Under the pieces are notes generated by a model, which worked only from the letters and a program-made list of their open reading frames with translations, was not told the origin of the DNA and did no database searches. A DNA stretch of 23,298 nt from Paramecium octaurelia (Eukaryota > Ciliophora > Oligohymenophorea > Peniculida > Parameciidae): the NCBI GenBank assembly GCA_905182995.1, contig CAJJDP010000186.1:59632-82929 (forward strand), given 5' to 3'. The position numbers and the translations under genes were made by a program. Positions 1 to 9,122 of the stretch are shown here, piece after piece; positions within the stretch are counted from its first letter, which is position 1; each line of letters opens with the position of its first letter.

Positions 1-439
1 AAATTTAATATGAGTAGATTTGCCAGAATACTCTTTTCCATTGCCATCTAATACGAATTCTTTTTTACTTAAGCAAACCCTAAATGGGCCATCTTGAATT
101 TTAAATTTTGGGTTCATATCGTTATCAAATTCAGTAAAATATAACTTCCCATTTGCTAAATAATAATATTATGTATTTGAACTTTCTCATATTTGATTAA
201 TCAGTAGAAATATACTCATCAATTTTTTTATCTACTTCAGTTAAAAATTTCCTCTAGTTTGTATTTGAATGAAATAAGAAATCATCATTTTACTTTGTAA
301 TTATTTTTTGTGAAGAGTTGAGATTTGATATTGTACTTATACATTTTATATGGTTTTGAATTAATTCAGATCTAATTCTCTCAATTCCACAACAAGAATT
401 TAAAGACAATTAGTCTTCAATAGACTTAAGAATTTCCAT
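1..439 (-). CDS. Unrecognised ciliate protein, N-terminal 135 residues, runs off left edge
   Basis: The start ATG is at 439-437 and the frame runs off the window edge at position 1. In the ciliate code (TAA/TAG = Gln) exon 1 (439-216) begins MEILKSIEDQ and is polar, K/E/N/S-rich and probably helical. An in-frame TGA blocks simple read-through. Removing a 34-nt GT...AG intron (182-215) restores an open frame whose exon 2 (181-1) reads DSNTQYYYLANGKLYF and later IQDGPFRVCLSKKEF. That part has alternating hydrophobic residues and looks like a beta-strand domain. I do not recognise the family and propose no function. The coding assignment rests on protein-like composition and on the intron repairing both the frame and the stop. 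The next gene to the right is on the same strand, with its 3' end at 675. Confidence 0.6.
182..215 (-). other. Intron, 34 nt, in the left-edge gene
   Basis: On the minus strand this segment begins GTATATTT and ends AAAG. Its length is 1 mod 3. Removal joins GATGA to TTCAAA, giving ...KIDDSNTQ..., and moves the frame onto the open downstream one. The only other nearby GT...AG choice, 27 nt ending TTTAG, leaves a TGA in frame. It is at the long end of the usual 20-34 nt range for Paramecium introns. Confidence 0.55.
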
Positions 440-674
440 TTTTTAATTCTTTATTTGCAATAATACAAATAATAAACATCGAAATTCATTAATCATCGAG
501 AGTTATTGGCTAGAAAGCATCTATATTGGTATTATCAATTTTAATGCCTAAATGTAAATTTATACATAATTATGAAAAGTAGAGTTTGCAATTAGAATGA
601 GTTGTGATAATTAATGCAAAAGAATGAAGTTGAATTGCTTAATAAATTTCCCTATATAAATTCAATAATCAAAA
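440..674. other. AT-rich spacer between two minus-strand genes
   Basis: No coding frame, RNA gene or repeat is visible. It must contain the promoter of the left-edge gene (start 439) and the 3' flank of the surface-antigen pseudogene (stop 675-677), but no specific motif can be named. Confidence 0.4.
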
Positions 675-3600
675 TCAAGAGGACATGAGTAGTCCGACTA
701 CAATTGAGGTAAATTCAAGAATATAACCAGAATCTGTATTGGTTTCGTTAGCAGTGCTTGAATTCTTATTGCCAGATTGTTCGGTTGTACGACAATTGTT
801 CCATATTGAGTACATTTAGGGTTTGCTGGATTCCGTGAGTAAAGATATACTGTCAAAGTGTAGCAATCTCCTTCTTTTAATATATCAGCTTTAGTAGCAG
901 TGCAGGCACCGTTGACTGTTGAACAAGAGTTGTATTTATTTTAATCCAAAGTGCAGAAGTATTTGCAACTTTAGATTTAAGTAGCATATGTAAGACAAGT
1001 GTGATCAGCACAAAGTTTAGTTTTTGAGTCCATTTAACATATATCATTAGCTTATGTGCAAGCATTAGTATCACCTGCTGCTGAAGCACAACTAGTAATC
1101 AAAGAGCATTTTCCTTTTGTAGTTCCTCCAGCGGTAGTTTCAGTCCAAACACAAATACCATTAGTTCCTTTGGATCTGCAAGCAGTCTTGCTAGTGTATG
1201 TTGAACAGTTAACTTTATCAATACAAGCGGTTCATTTGAAGCATAATTAGCAACTACTTAACAAGCTTAGGTTGTTTTACAATCTGGAATATCAGAGCAG
1301 ATCTTGGTTCTGCAACTTCCAGAAGCATCAGTTGCACCCCAGAAGCAGAATCCTTCAGTACTACTACAAGCTCTTAAGTTGTGTAACTATTACAAGCTCC
1401 TTTAACAAGACACTTAACTCCATCTGATGTGCATGAATTCAATCTGGAGGAGCATTCTGATTCCGTAGTGTAAGTTAGATCTGAACATTATTGATCTTTG
1501 CATTATTTGGCAGTATCATCCCAAACGCAATACCAGGTGATGTAATACCTCCATTAGCATCTTTTTATTTTCCATCCTTGTTTCTGAAACATTAGTTTTG
1601 GGTATTTGTTGAGCAATCAGCCAACGGAATACATCCAGTTAATTAATCTGATGTACAATTTGGATTAGCTGAAATACATTCATCATGGGTTAAGTAGAAA
1701 GGATCAGCACATGAGGTAAACTTCTTGCAAATAGTGTCTGTGGCTCCTTTAGCGGATACTGTTTAGATACATTATCATCTGTTCCTGTCTTGCACCCTCC
1801 CTTAATGTTTGTGGCTCCACAACTTGTAATTCCTACACATTCAGTACTGTTTCAATCTAAACTCTTGCATGACTGTTCTTTATTTTTAGCAAGCAGCATG
1901 GGTTGTTCCAGCAAAATCTTGGCATTCTTTTAATCTACAATTATTAGCTTCAGTGTCCCATTAGCATTCATTCTTATTATTGTCAGTAGTACAAGCAGTG
2001 GCAACATTAGCTGATGTGCATGCTCCTTTAAGTGTGCAACCTCCATCTTTCTTGGTGGTACATATTCCAACTGAAGGTGTAAAGTAGGCAACACATTAAG
2101 CTTCGGTTGTCAATGATGTTGGGGCAGTTGTGCAACTTTTGTTTGTACAGTAAGCATCTTATCCGGTTAGAGTCATCCATTAGCACTACTTCAAATTTGA
2201 ATCTGTAACACATCCAGCTTCAGCTAAGGCTTAACTGTATGTTCCTATTTTAACGCAATTAACTCCATTTGATGTACAAATAGAGAGTCCTGCTTTACAT
2301 AAAGCATCGGTTGATAATGAGAAATCTTCACATATTTTGGTCTTGCATTTAATAGCGTCAGTTGTGCAACCAGATAAATAAGTGTCGCATTCTGATTCTG
2401 ATCCATAGTTTAGTGAATTTTCACATTTCTTTGTTATACACTTGCTTTCAGTTGTATCCCAGAAACATTTTCATGTGATTTGTCAGCTGATCTATCAGAG
2501 CATAGATTTTATATCATACCTTCACAGACATCTGGAATAGCAACACAACCTTTATCTGTTGCATTAACAGTACAACCAGCTAAATAATCCACAAAAAAGT
2601 AGGAGTGTTCACAGTTCCTTAAGCTGTTAAGCAGCTCTTAATGGCACAAGTTGTTCCATTCCATCCACATACAATATTTGCACCTGTGTTGTCCTTATCA
2701 CTACTAATCTTACATTATCCTTCATGAGTGTATGAATTACATGTTTTATATGCAACACATCCTTAAAGTGTTGGTGTTCCATTGACATCAATAACATTTA
2801 CTGTGCATCCAACAAGATATTCTCTACATCCGTCATGATCACTATAGGATGTAATTGGAGCAGTGGCACATAATATGTCAGCACAAGTAACTGGATCAGC
2901 ATTTGTATTCCAAACACAATCTTTATCTTTAGTATTTTTCTTACATTATTCTTCAATTGTACATAAACTACAAGCAACAAATGAAATACAACCTTAAACA
3001 ATTGCCTTGTCTGCAGTTGCTTTGACTGTACATTTTCCAACGGTTAAACATTTAGTATGACTATCAAAACTAGTTGATGCTTTGGCTGCACTACAACTTT
3101 TATCAACAAATTTAGCTGCTGTAGGAGTCCACAAGCATTCTTAACGCAGGTGCCCTAAACTTTATATGAAGCACAATTAGCTCTGAATTAACATCCTCCT
3201 ACTCTTATAACACAATTTGTTGAACCTGCTTAGCATCCAGCTAAAGTAGTAACAGTAGAGGCTGCTGAATCACAATTCTTTTAAACAAATGATGTTCCAG
3301 AAACTAGGCATTTTTTTTTTTTTTTTTGCATATGCACACTCCCTAGTAGTAGAATCTGTGCTAGTATCTTTTATGGCGATACAAGTAGTCTTAGCTACAT
3401 TTGCTGTGCAAGTACTGAAGAAGCCTAAGCAAGCCTAATAAGTAAATAGACCAGTATAACTAGCACAGGTTGGAGTTGCAACAACAGGTGGAGTGATGGC
3501 TTCACAACCAGATTTATCTGCTTTAGCCTGGCAATCATATAATTTACAAATGCCATCAATATATGAAATTGCTACTGCTCCTATTTAAAGAGTTTTACAG

Positions 3601-4140
3601 TGGGGCAAGGATCGGAAGTAGCATCATCATAAGCTTCACATCCATCACCACCAGCATTTACAAAACATTTCGTTTTAGTGATAACTGAAAGACAATCAGC
3701 AATTGCATAACCAGTGTAAGCATCTAATTTCTCAACAGAAGCGGTTAATTCTGAATTTGCTGAACATGTATTACCACCAGCATTAATTCCTTCATAATAT
3801 GCAGGAGTCAATCCTATTCCTGTGGTTGTATCACTAGCTAATGTGTAAGTAGTACCACTTAAATAGCATTTTCCTTCCTCTGAACCTGTACAATTAGCTG
3901 CGGATATACCTGCACATGTAGCAGCTGTCATCCCACATAGGTACCATCTCTTTTGAGTTTGCATTAAGGGTTATATGCTTAGCAAGTATCATAATGAAAT
4001 GGACCATACAATTTGTTCCAGTTGCTCATGTACAAGAAGCTTTTTTGCTCTTGCTAATTCCCAAACCGGTTCCAGCAATATCACTGCATTTAGTTGTGTC
4101 AACTATTAATGATGATGTCATAATTGGAGCATTTAAGGAG
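675..4140 (-). pseudogene. Surface (immobilisation) antigen pseudogene, 5'-truncated and multiply frameshifted
   Basis: On the minus strand the three frames, read in the ciliate code, give stretches of Cys/Thr/Ala/Ser-rich protein with regularly spaced cysteines and C-x-W motifs (CFWDTTESKC, CVWNTNAD, CVWTETTAGG, CFWGATDASG). This is the make-up of Paramecium GPI-anchored surface antigens. The 3' end is intact: GYILEFTSIVVGLLMSS followed by TGA at 677-675 resembles a hydrophobic GPI-attachment signal. The reading switches frame near 4000, 3930, 3582, 3311-3327, 3135, 2595, 2468, 1885, 1762, 1530, 1375, 1228 and 800. In-frame TGA codons occur at 4026-4028 and 1852-1854, both where Trp would be expected. 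No start codon with a signal peptide is present, and about 1,150 codons remain against the usual 2,000 or more. The intact neighbour at 9123-17762 argues against general sequencing error. It is most likely a silent decayed copy. Confidence 0.85.
3311..3327 (-). repeat. 17-nt A homopolymer (T17 on the plus strand) inside the surface-antigen pseudogene
   Basis: Seventeen consecutive T on the plus strand, read as A17 on the coding strand. The upstream frame ends ...RECAYA and the downstream frame resumes as CLVSGTSF one register away, so the run itself is a site of frame disruption. Either slippage mutation or base-calling length error could cause it. Confidence 0.9.
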
Positions 4141-4262
4141 AGCCTCCACTGGGCCCAATCTGAGTGAATGAAAGAAAGAGAGCGTAGAGAGTGATTGACA
4201 TATTGAAGAGTCAAAAAATGGTTTTGGGGAAGAAGGCCAGATTTAAAGACGTAGGAGCCCAC
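4141..4262. other. G+C-richer junction segment between opposing pseudogenes
   Basis: This stretch contains blocks such as GGGCCC, GGTTTTGGGGAAGAAGGCC and AATCCCGGTCAGGG and is clearly richer in G+C than its surroundings. On the minus strand it is open in the same frame as the first surface-antigen residues (MGSYVFKSGLLPQ...), but without Cys periodicity, so it is not recognisably part of the antigen. It lies exactly where the minus-strand antigen homology ends and the plus-strand TPR relic begins, so it probably marks a rearrangement breakpoint. Its origin is unknown. Confidence 0.4.
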
Positions 4263-4585
4263 GAAATCCCGGTCAGGGTTTGAAGGAGGATATTGAATTA
4301 TGTGAATTCTAATTTAGGGGAAGCTTTAGAGTAATTGGGTGAATATGAAGAGGCACTTTAAATTATGGCTAAGGATTGAAATGTAATCCAAGTAACTGTT
4401 TCAACTATTACTTAAAAGGTTCATTATTTCTATTTTTCTATGAAATTGTTTATAATGATTTATTTGTTTTAATCCAATTCAATCATTATAAAAATATAAA
4501 GAAGTTATTGCTTATTATGATAAGGCTTTTAAATGGATCCAAATGGTGAATTATATCAAAATGTCAAAGGTGTATGTAATAGTTT
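4263..4585 (+). pseudogene. Relic of a TPR-repeat protein gene
   Basis: In the ciliate code the plus strand carries tetratricopeptide-like fragments in different frames. The first is EALEQLGEYEEALQIMAKD at about 4320-4378, with the helix A/B pattern L-G-x-Y-x-x-A. The second is CNPSNCFNYYLKGS at about 4384-4425. The third is EVIAYYDKAFK at about 4501-4533, followed one base out of frame by DPNGELYQNVKG. These match the usual helix pair and the turn DPN-x-x-x-Y-x-N-x-G of TPR units. TGA stops and at least two frame changes interrupt them, and no start codon is seen. TPR proteins are protein-interaction scaffolds; this copy cannot make one. It may once have been continuous with the relic that follows on the same strand. 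Confidence 0.6.
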
Positions 4586-4826
4586 ATATACCTAGCTTAA
4601 TGACAGAAAAAAATAATGATAATAGAATCTAATGATTATTTAATAATATATATAAAAAAAATTATAATTTCCAATAATATAAGATTATTTTCTATTATCA
4701 TAATTAGAGTATTCAATTTATTTTGAAATTAACACATTGATAGCTTTTTCAATGATCCCTTTGGATGATCTCATTATTATGGTGTTCTATAATAAATTAG
4801 AAGTAAAATTTCCTTGTATTAATGCA

Positions 4827-6219
4827 ATAGTATTCAAATGTAATATTTTAAAACAGGAGAAGATACATGCTACTTTTCATTGAAGGTTGAAAGTTGAAGA
4901 ATATGAATAAAATATAATGAAGAATAGAAATTTAAAGAAAAGAAGAAACGCATAAAACTGAAAGTTTAAGAGATAACATAAACTCATAAAGAAGTTGCAT
5001 CAACAATTCAAGAAAAGAGCAAACCTTATAAAAATTATAGAATAACTTCAAATAATGTGAGCATTGACCCAACTGCTATTCTACAATTTTTTTTTGTTGA
5101 ATAGCTATTTTCAATGTATTAATCAAACTTAATTTTTAATCGTAAACCATCAATGTTTATGGTATTCGATCAGGATGAGATAATTTGATGTATTTGGAAC
5201 TATCAACAATGATGACTTCAATATAAATTCGAATTGTTATTGAATCAAATTATTAATTAGATGATGAACACTTATATACATACTTCCAAGAAATATTAAG
5301 ACTACTTATAAATTGTTTATGTTAGATTCCCAATTTTACCAATATCTATTCCTTTTGAAAGTTGCACTTCCACTACATATTCTCTTACAAGTCTACCAAA
5401 ATAAGTGTAACAGCTCCTGGGTGGATCATCAATGATATCATATACAGGACAGGCATTTAACCATTAAGGAGATGTGTGATATTAGCAGTATGACTTAAAG
5501 CAAGAAAAATCTATAAGCGCTTAATATTCAGTTCATTTCTACTAATCAATTATTATCAAAGAACCTTTTAGTTATTGCTTTAGGCTTAAGTGATAAAAAT
5601 GGACACTACTCTAAAGTCAATAATACACTCATTAACTTTTTTTTTAAACCCTTTATAGTTTATTTTTAACCTCAAATGCTTTTAATCAAAGGACATTAAA
5701 TTAGTTTCTTCATTAATTTTATATTTATCTGATTTTTTAATAATGTGTTGTTAAGAACTTTATCTACTTATATTTGAAAAATCGCATAGGCATATTTTGT
5801 GATTTAAAATGACTTACTCTTTTGTATATTGATAGAGAAGAAATACTGAGTGTCAAATGAATCTCCAACAATTAATGACACATCCTGTATTAAGAGTTGA
5901 ACATTAATAACTTTATGAATGGATTAGTAACAGCACATCACAAAATAGCTTATGATATTGTGAAAAGTTTGTGAATAAAGTAATTGATCTTAATACAAAA
6001 AAGAACATAATTGATTCAACAGTTCTTTATAAATTGTGAGTGAATTCTTCCAAATTTCTATAAATTGGTATTAAAAAATACCTTTTCCAATTTATCATTA
6101 ATTTCGATCTTATAGAGAAAAATGATATGCGGGCATTTCTAATTCCTAGTAAATATTTTGTAGTGCATTTTAAATATTGGAAATCTATGTTTTCAGAACA
6201 GCAAGAAGAAGATAATTTA
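4827..6219. repeat. Exact 1,393-bp direct repeat, left copy
   Basis: The block starts ATAGTATTCAAATG and ends GATAATTTA. It is followed after one undetermined base by an apparently identical copy at 6221-7613. The offset is 1,394 at both ends, and the homopolymer runs checked inside (for example T9) have equal lengths. It carries most of the broken plus-strand coding relic. Coding-like reading enters this copy from unique sequence on its left (across 4827), so this copy carries the true left junction. Confidence 0.95.
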
Positions 6220-6220
6220 N
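6220..6220. other. Single undetermined base (N), contig join
   Basis: The only ambiguous base in the window sits exactly between the two identical 1,393-bp blocks. This is what is produced when two contigs sharing an unrecognised overlap are scaffolded end to end with a placeholder. Confidence 0.9.
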
Positions 6221-7613
6221 ATAGTATTCAAATGTAATATTTTAAAACAGGAGAAGATACATGCTACTTTTCATTGAAGGTTGAAAGTTGAAGAATATGA
6301 ATAAAATATAATGAAGAATAGAAATTTAAAGAAAAGAAGAAACGCATAAAACTGAAAGTTTAAGAGATAACATAAACTCATAAAGAAGTTGCATCAACAA
6401 TTCAAGAAAAGAGCAAACCTTATAAAAATTATAGAATAACTTCAAATAATGTGAGCATTGACCCAACTGCTATTCTACAATTTTTTTTTGTTGAATAGCT
6501 ATTTTCAATGTATTAATCAAACTTAATTTTTAATCGTAAACCATCAATGTTTATGGTATTCGATCAGGATGAGATAATTTGATGTATTTGGAACTATCAA
6601 CAATGATGACTTCAATATAAATTCGAATTGTTATTGAATCAAATTATTAATTAGATGATGAACACTTATATACATACTTCCAAGAAATATTAAGACTACT
6701 TATAAATTGTTTATGTTAGATTCCCAATTTTACCAATATCTATTCCTTTTGAAAGTTGCACTTCCACTACATATTCTCTTACAAGTCTACCAAAATAAGT
6801 GTAACAGCTCCTGGGTGGATCATCAATGATATCATATACAGGACAGGCATTTAACCATTAAGGAGATGTGTGATATTAGCAGTATGACTTAAAGCAAGAA
6901 AAATCTATAAGCGCTTAATATTCAGTTCATTTCTACTAATCAATTATTATCAAAGAACCTTTTAGTTATTGCTTTAGGCTTAAGTGATAAAAATGGACAC
7001 TACTCTAAAGTCAATAATACACTCATTAACTTTTTTTTTAAACCCTTTATAGTTTATTTTTAACCTCAAATGCTTTTAATCAAAGGACATTAAATTAGTT
7101 TCTTCATTAATTTTATATTTATCTGATTTTTTAATAATGTGTTGTTAAGAACTTTATCTACTTATATTTGAAAAATCGCATAGGCATATTTTGTGATTTA
7201 AAATGACTTACTCTTTTGTATATTGATAGAGAAGAAATACTGAGTGTCAAATGAATCTCCAACAATTAATGACACATCCTGTATTAAGAGTTGAACATTA
7301 ATAACTTTATGAATGGATTAGTAACAGCACATCACAAAATAGCTTATGATATTGTGAAAAGTTTGTGAATAAAGTAATTGATCTTAATACAAAAAAGAAC
7401 ATAATTGATTCAACAGTTCTTTATAAATTGTGAGTGAATTCTTCCAAATTTCTATAAATTGGTATTAAAAAATACCTTTTCCAATTTATCATTAATTTCG
7501 ATCTTATAGAGAAAAATGATATGCGGGCATTTCTAATTCCTAGTAAATATTTTGTAGTGCATTTTAAATATTGGAAATCTATGTTTTCAGAACAGCAAGA
7601 AGAAGATAATTTA
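6221..7613. repeat. Exact 1,393-bp direct repeat, right copy
   Basis: Duplicate of 4827-6219. The coding-like frame near its right end (SEQQEEDN) continues out of the repeat into unique sequence to a TGA at 7644-7646, so this copy carries the true right junction. If the duplication is an artefact, positions 6220-7613 (or equivalently 4827-6220) should be removed and the genome holds a single copy. Confidence 0.95.
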
Positions 7614-7646
7614 TAGTCGAATAATTGCAATTTTCAATTCCAATGA

Positions 7647-7999
7647 ACAATTCTGTGCGATATGAGGTATGTTGAGGTTTGAGAGTAAATATGCATGTGA
7701 TTTAAATTTCTTTGGTAGTATATTATGAAATTATAATTCTTAATTTGAATTAATTTCGAAAATTCTTCTGTTTTTTCTCAAGTTCTACACACCATTTTCA
7801 CAAAAACTCTGTGTTTTTTCTTTGTTTTGAGAAATAACAAATAGGATCCTTCATATTTCAAACAAGGAATTTAATCTATTTGTTTTTACATATACATTTC
7901 TAAATTGTATTTAATTTTTTCATTTATTTGTTTCAATGAAATAAATGTTATTATTATTATTATCATTAACACAACTAATAATCAAAATCAGATTGTAGT
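7647..7999. other. AT-rich non-coding stretch with a short (TTA)n tract
   Basis: No protein-like frame is seen on either strand. A short TTA microsatellite of about five units lies at 7948-7962. Nothing else is recognisable. Confidence 0.4.
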
Positions 8000-8440
8000 T
8001 ATTGCCTAGACACCTGAGGTTAATAATGCTGGGAGTTATGAAGAGTGCCTAACTCTAGATCCCAGTGGAGTTTTTAGGAGCTGAATATATATTTTAAATT
8101 AAGTTGTAATAGTATTATGATGCTACTTTATGTGTCATCGAGATTTATGTTATGAATCGATGTTTTGAGTAGAAAGTTCTGGAATAAGCATTTATTCGGG
8201 AGGTATGGAAAGCAATAGAGATAATGTACAACAAAGATCTCTTCAGGCTATCAAAGTGAAGTCCCGAATCGGTTAGATCAGAACAGAAAATAAGTAGGTG
8301 TACTTCATCTCATTCATAGTCTCAAGTTCCCTAGACTTCATATCCCTTATGGCCATGTTTTCAAAGTTCCCTGGCATGGAAATAGCTGGAGTCCCCTTCC
8401 AGGTTAGGAACATTTGAGAATTCTGTGCTGATAGGAATTA
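8000..8440. other. G+C-richer coding-like patch, strand and identity unresolved
   Basis: Base composition rises well above the flanks. On the minus strand one frame gives MFLTWKGTPAISMPGNFEN and then IRDMKSRELETMNEM before a TGA; another minus frame gives FHTSRINAYSRTFYSKH. On the plus strand a frame reads ISIYSGGMESNRDNVQQ and SLMAMFSKFPGMEIAG up to a TGA. All are protein-like, but none is long, has a convincing start or belongs to a family I recognise. It is probably an exonic relic of a gene unrelated to the neighbours, more likely on the minus strand. Confidence 0.3.
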
Positions 8441-9122
8441 ATTACAAATTATATAAATGTAATTATTTCGATTAAAATATTAAATAATGAAAAAAGGTCT
8501 AGTATAGTTTGACTTTATTGAACTAATGATTGCCTATGGTATTTGTTAGCTTATATAAATTTAAGTAAAATTTAAACCTTCTTTAAGAAAATACTTTTGT
8601 TATATTTTCCAACTGTATCACAAGTTAAGTTTCTATCTTCGTTATACTGAAAGAAACAAAAGGTCTTGGTTGATCCTTAAATGATGGTAAAATTCAAGCA
8701 GCAAAACTTAATCATACATTGGCAGAATATAAAATTTTTCAAATCTAAAAATTAAAGCTTTCAATCTTTTAACTAATTTATTGTGAAAACAATATTAAAT
8801 CGCAAGGAATATGATTCACAAACTAATAATAGTAATTGTACTAAAAAGTTTAATCTAATTAAAAGAAGGGGTCTTTATTTCATTTTTATAACCTAGTTTT
8901 TTTTAGCATAGATTCAAAAGATAGTATAAAATAATTCCATCTCAACCAAATTCCCAGAATTACTTTTAAATATTTCAAACCAACCTATGATAACAAATTG
9001 AAGTGGATGATTTTATAATATAATTTAAAATTGTAGGTTAATAATCAGATAAGAACTTTAAATTCATATATTATAAAATTAAAATTCTCAATTATATATT
9101 TCTTTTTCAAGATAATCATTTC
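8441..9122. other. AT-rich 3' flank of the giant gene; nothing recognised
   Basis: TGA codons are frequent in all frames and no repeat, RNA gene or protein-like segment is visible. It contains the 3' untranslated and termination region of the minus-strand gene whose stop is at 9125-9123, but no polyadenylation signal can be assigned. Confidence 0.4.

Larger units (their letters stand above)
4735..7646 (+). pseudogene. Broken coding relic of unknown family, spanning the duplicated block
   Basis: One plus-strand register (codon starts at 2 mod 3) is protein-like from about 4735 to 5590. Examples are DPFG-stop-SHYYGVLQQI near 4760, a 93-codon open stretch 4907-5185 (VASTIQEKSKPYKNYRIT, DPTAILQFFFVEQ, FMVFDQDE), and an 87-codon stretch 5216-5476 (FESCTSTTYSLTSLPKQ, GGSSMISYTGQAF). 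In-frame TGAs occur at 4895, 4904, 5186, 5210, 5213, 5477 and 5591. A second register (5836, repeated at 7230) gives MNLQQLMTHPVL, RAFLIPSKYFVVHFKYW and SEQQEEDN. In the right-hand copy it reads past the block end to a TGA at 7644-7646. TGA spacing is close to chance for this base composition, so the call rests on residue composition. I do not recognise the family. Unfound introns could explain some stops, but a pseudogene is more likely. The central 1,393 bp are counted twice here. Confidence 0.4.

Noticed and set aside
877..1250. Short standard-code ORFs on both strands (877-1089 minus, 1056-1250 plus)
   Set aside because: They overlap the cysteine-rich antigen reading in other registers and have no family features of their own.
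675..4140. Retained germline internal eliminated sequences (TA-bounded IESs) as the cause of the frame changes
   Set aside because: The breaks are compatible with one- or two-base shifts; no inserted non-coding segments flanked by TA were seen between adjacent protein-like stretches.
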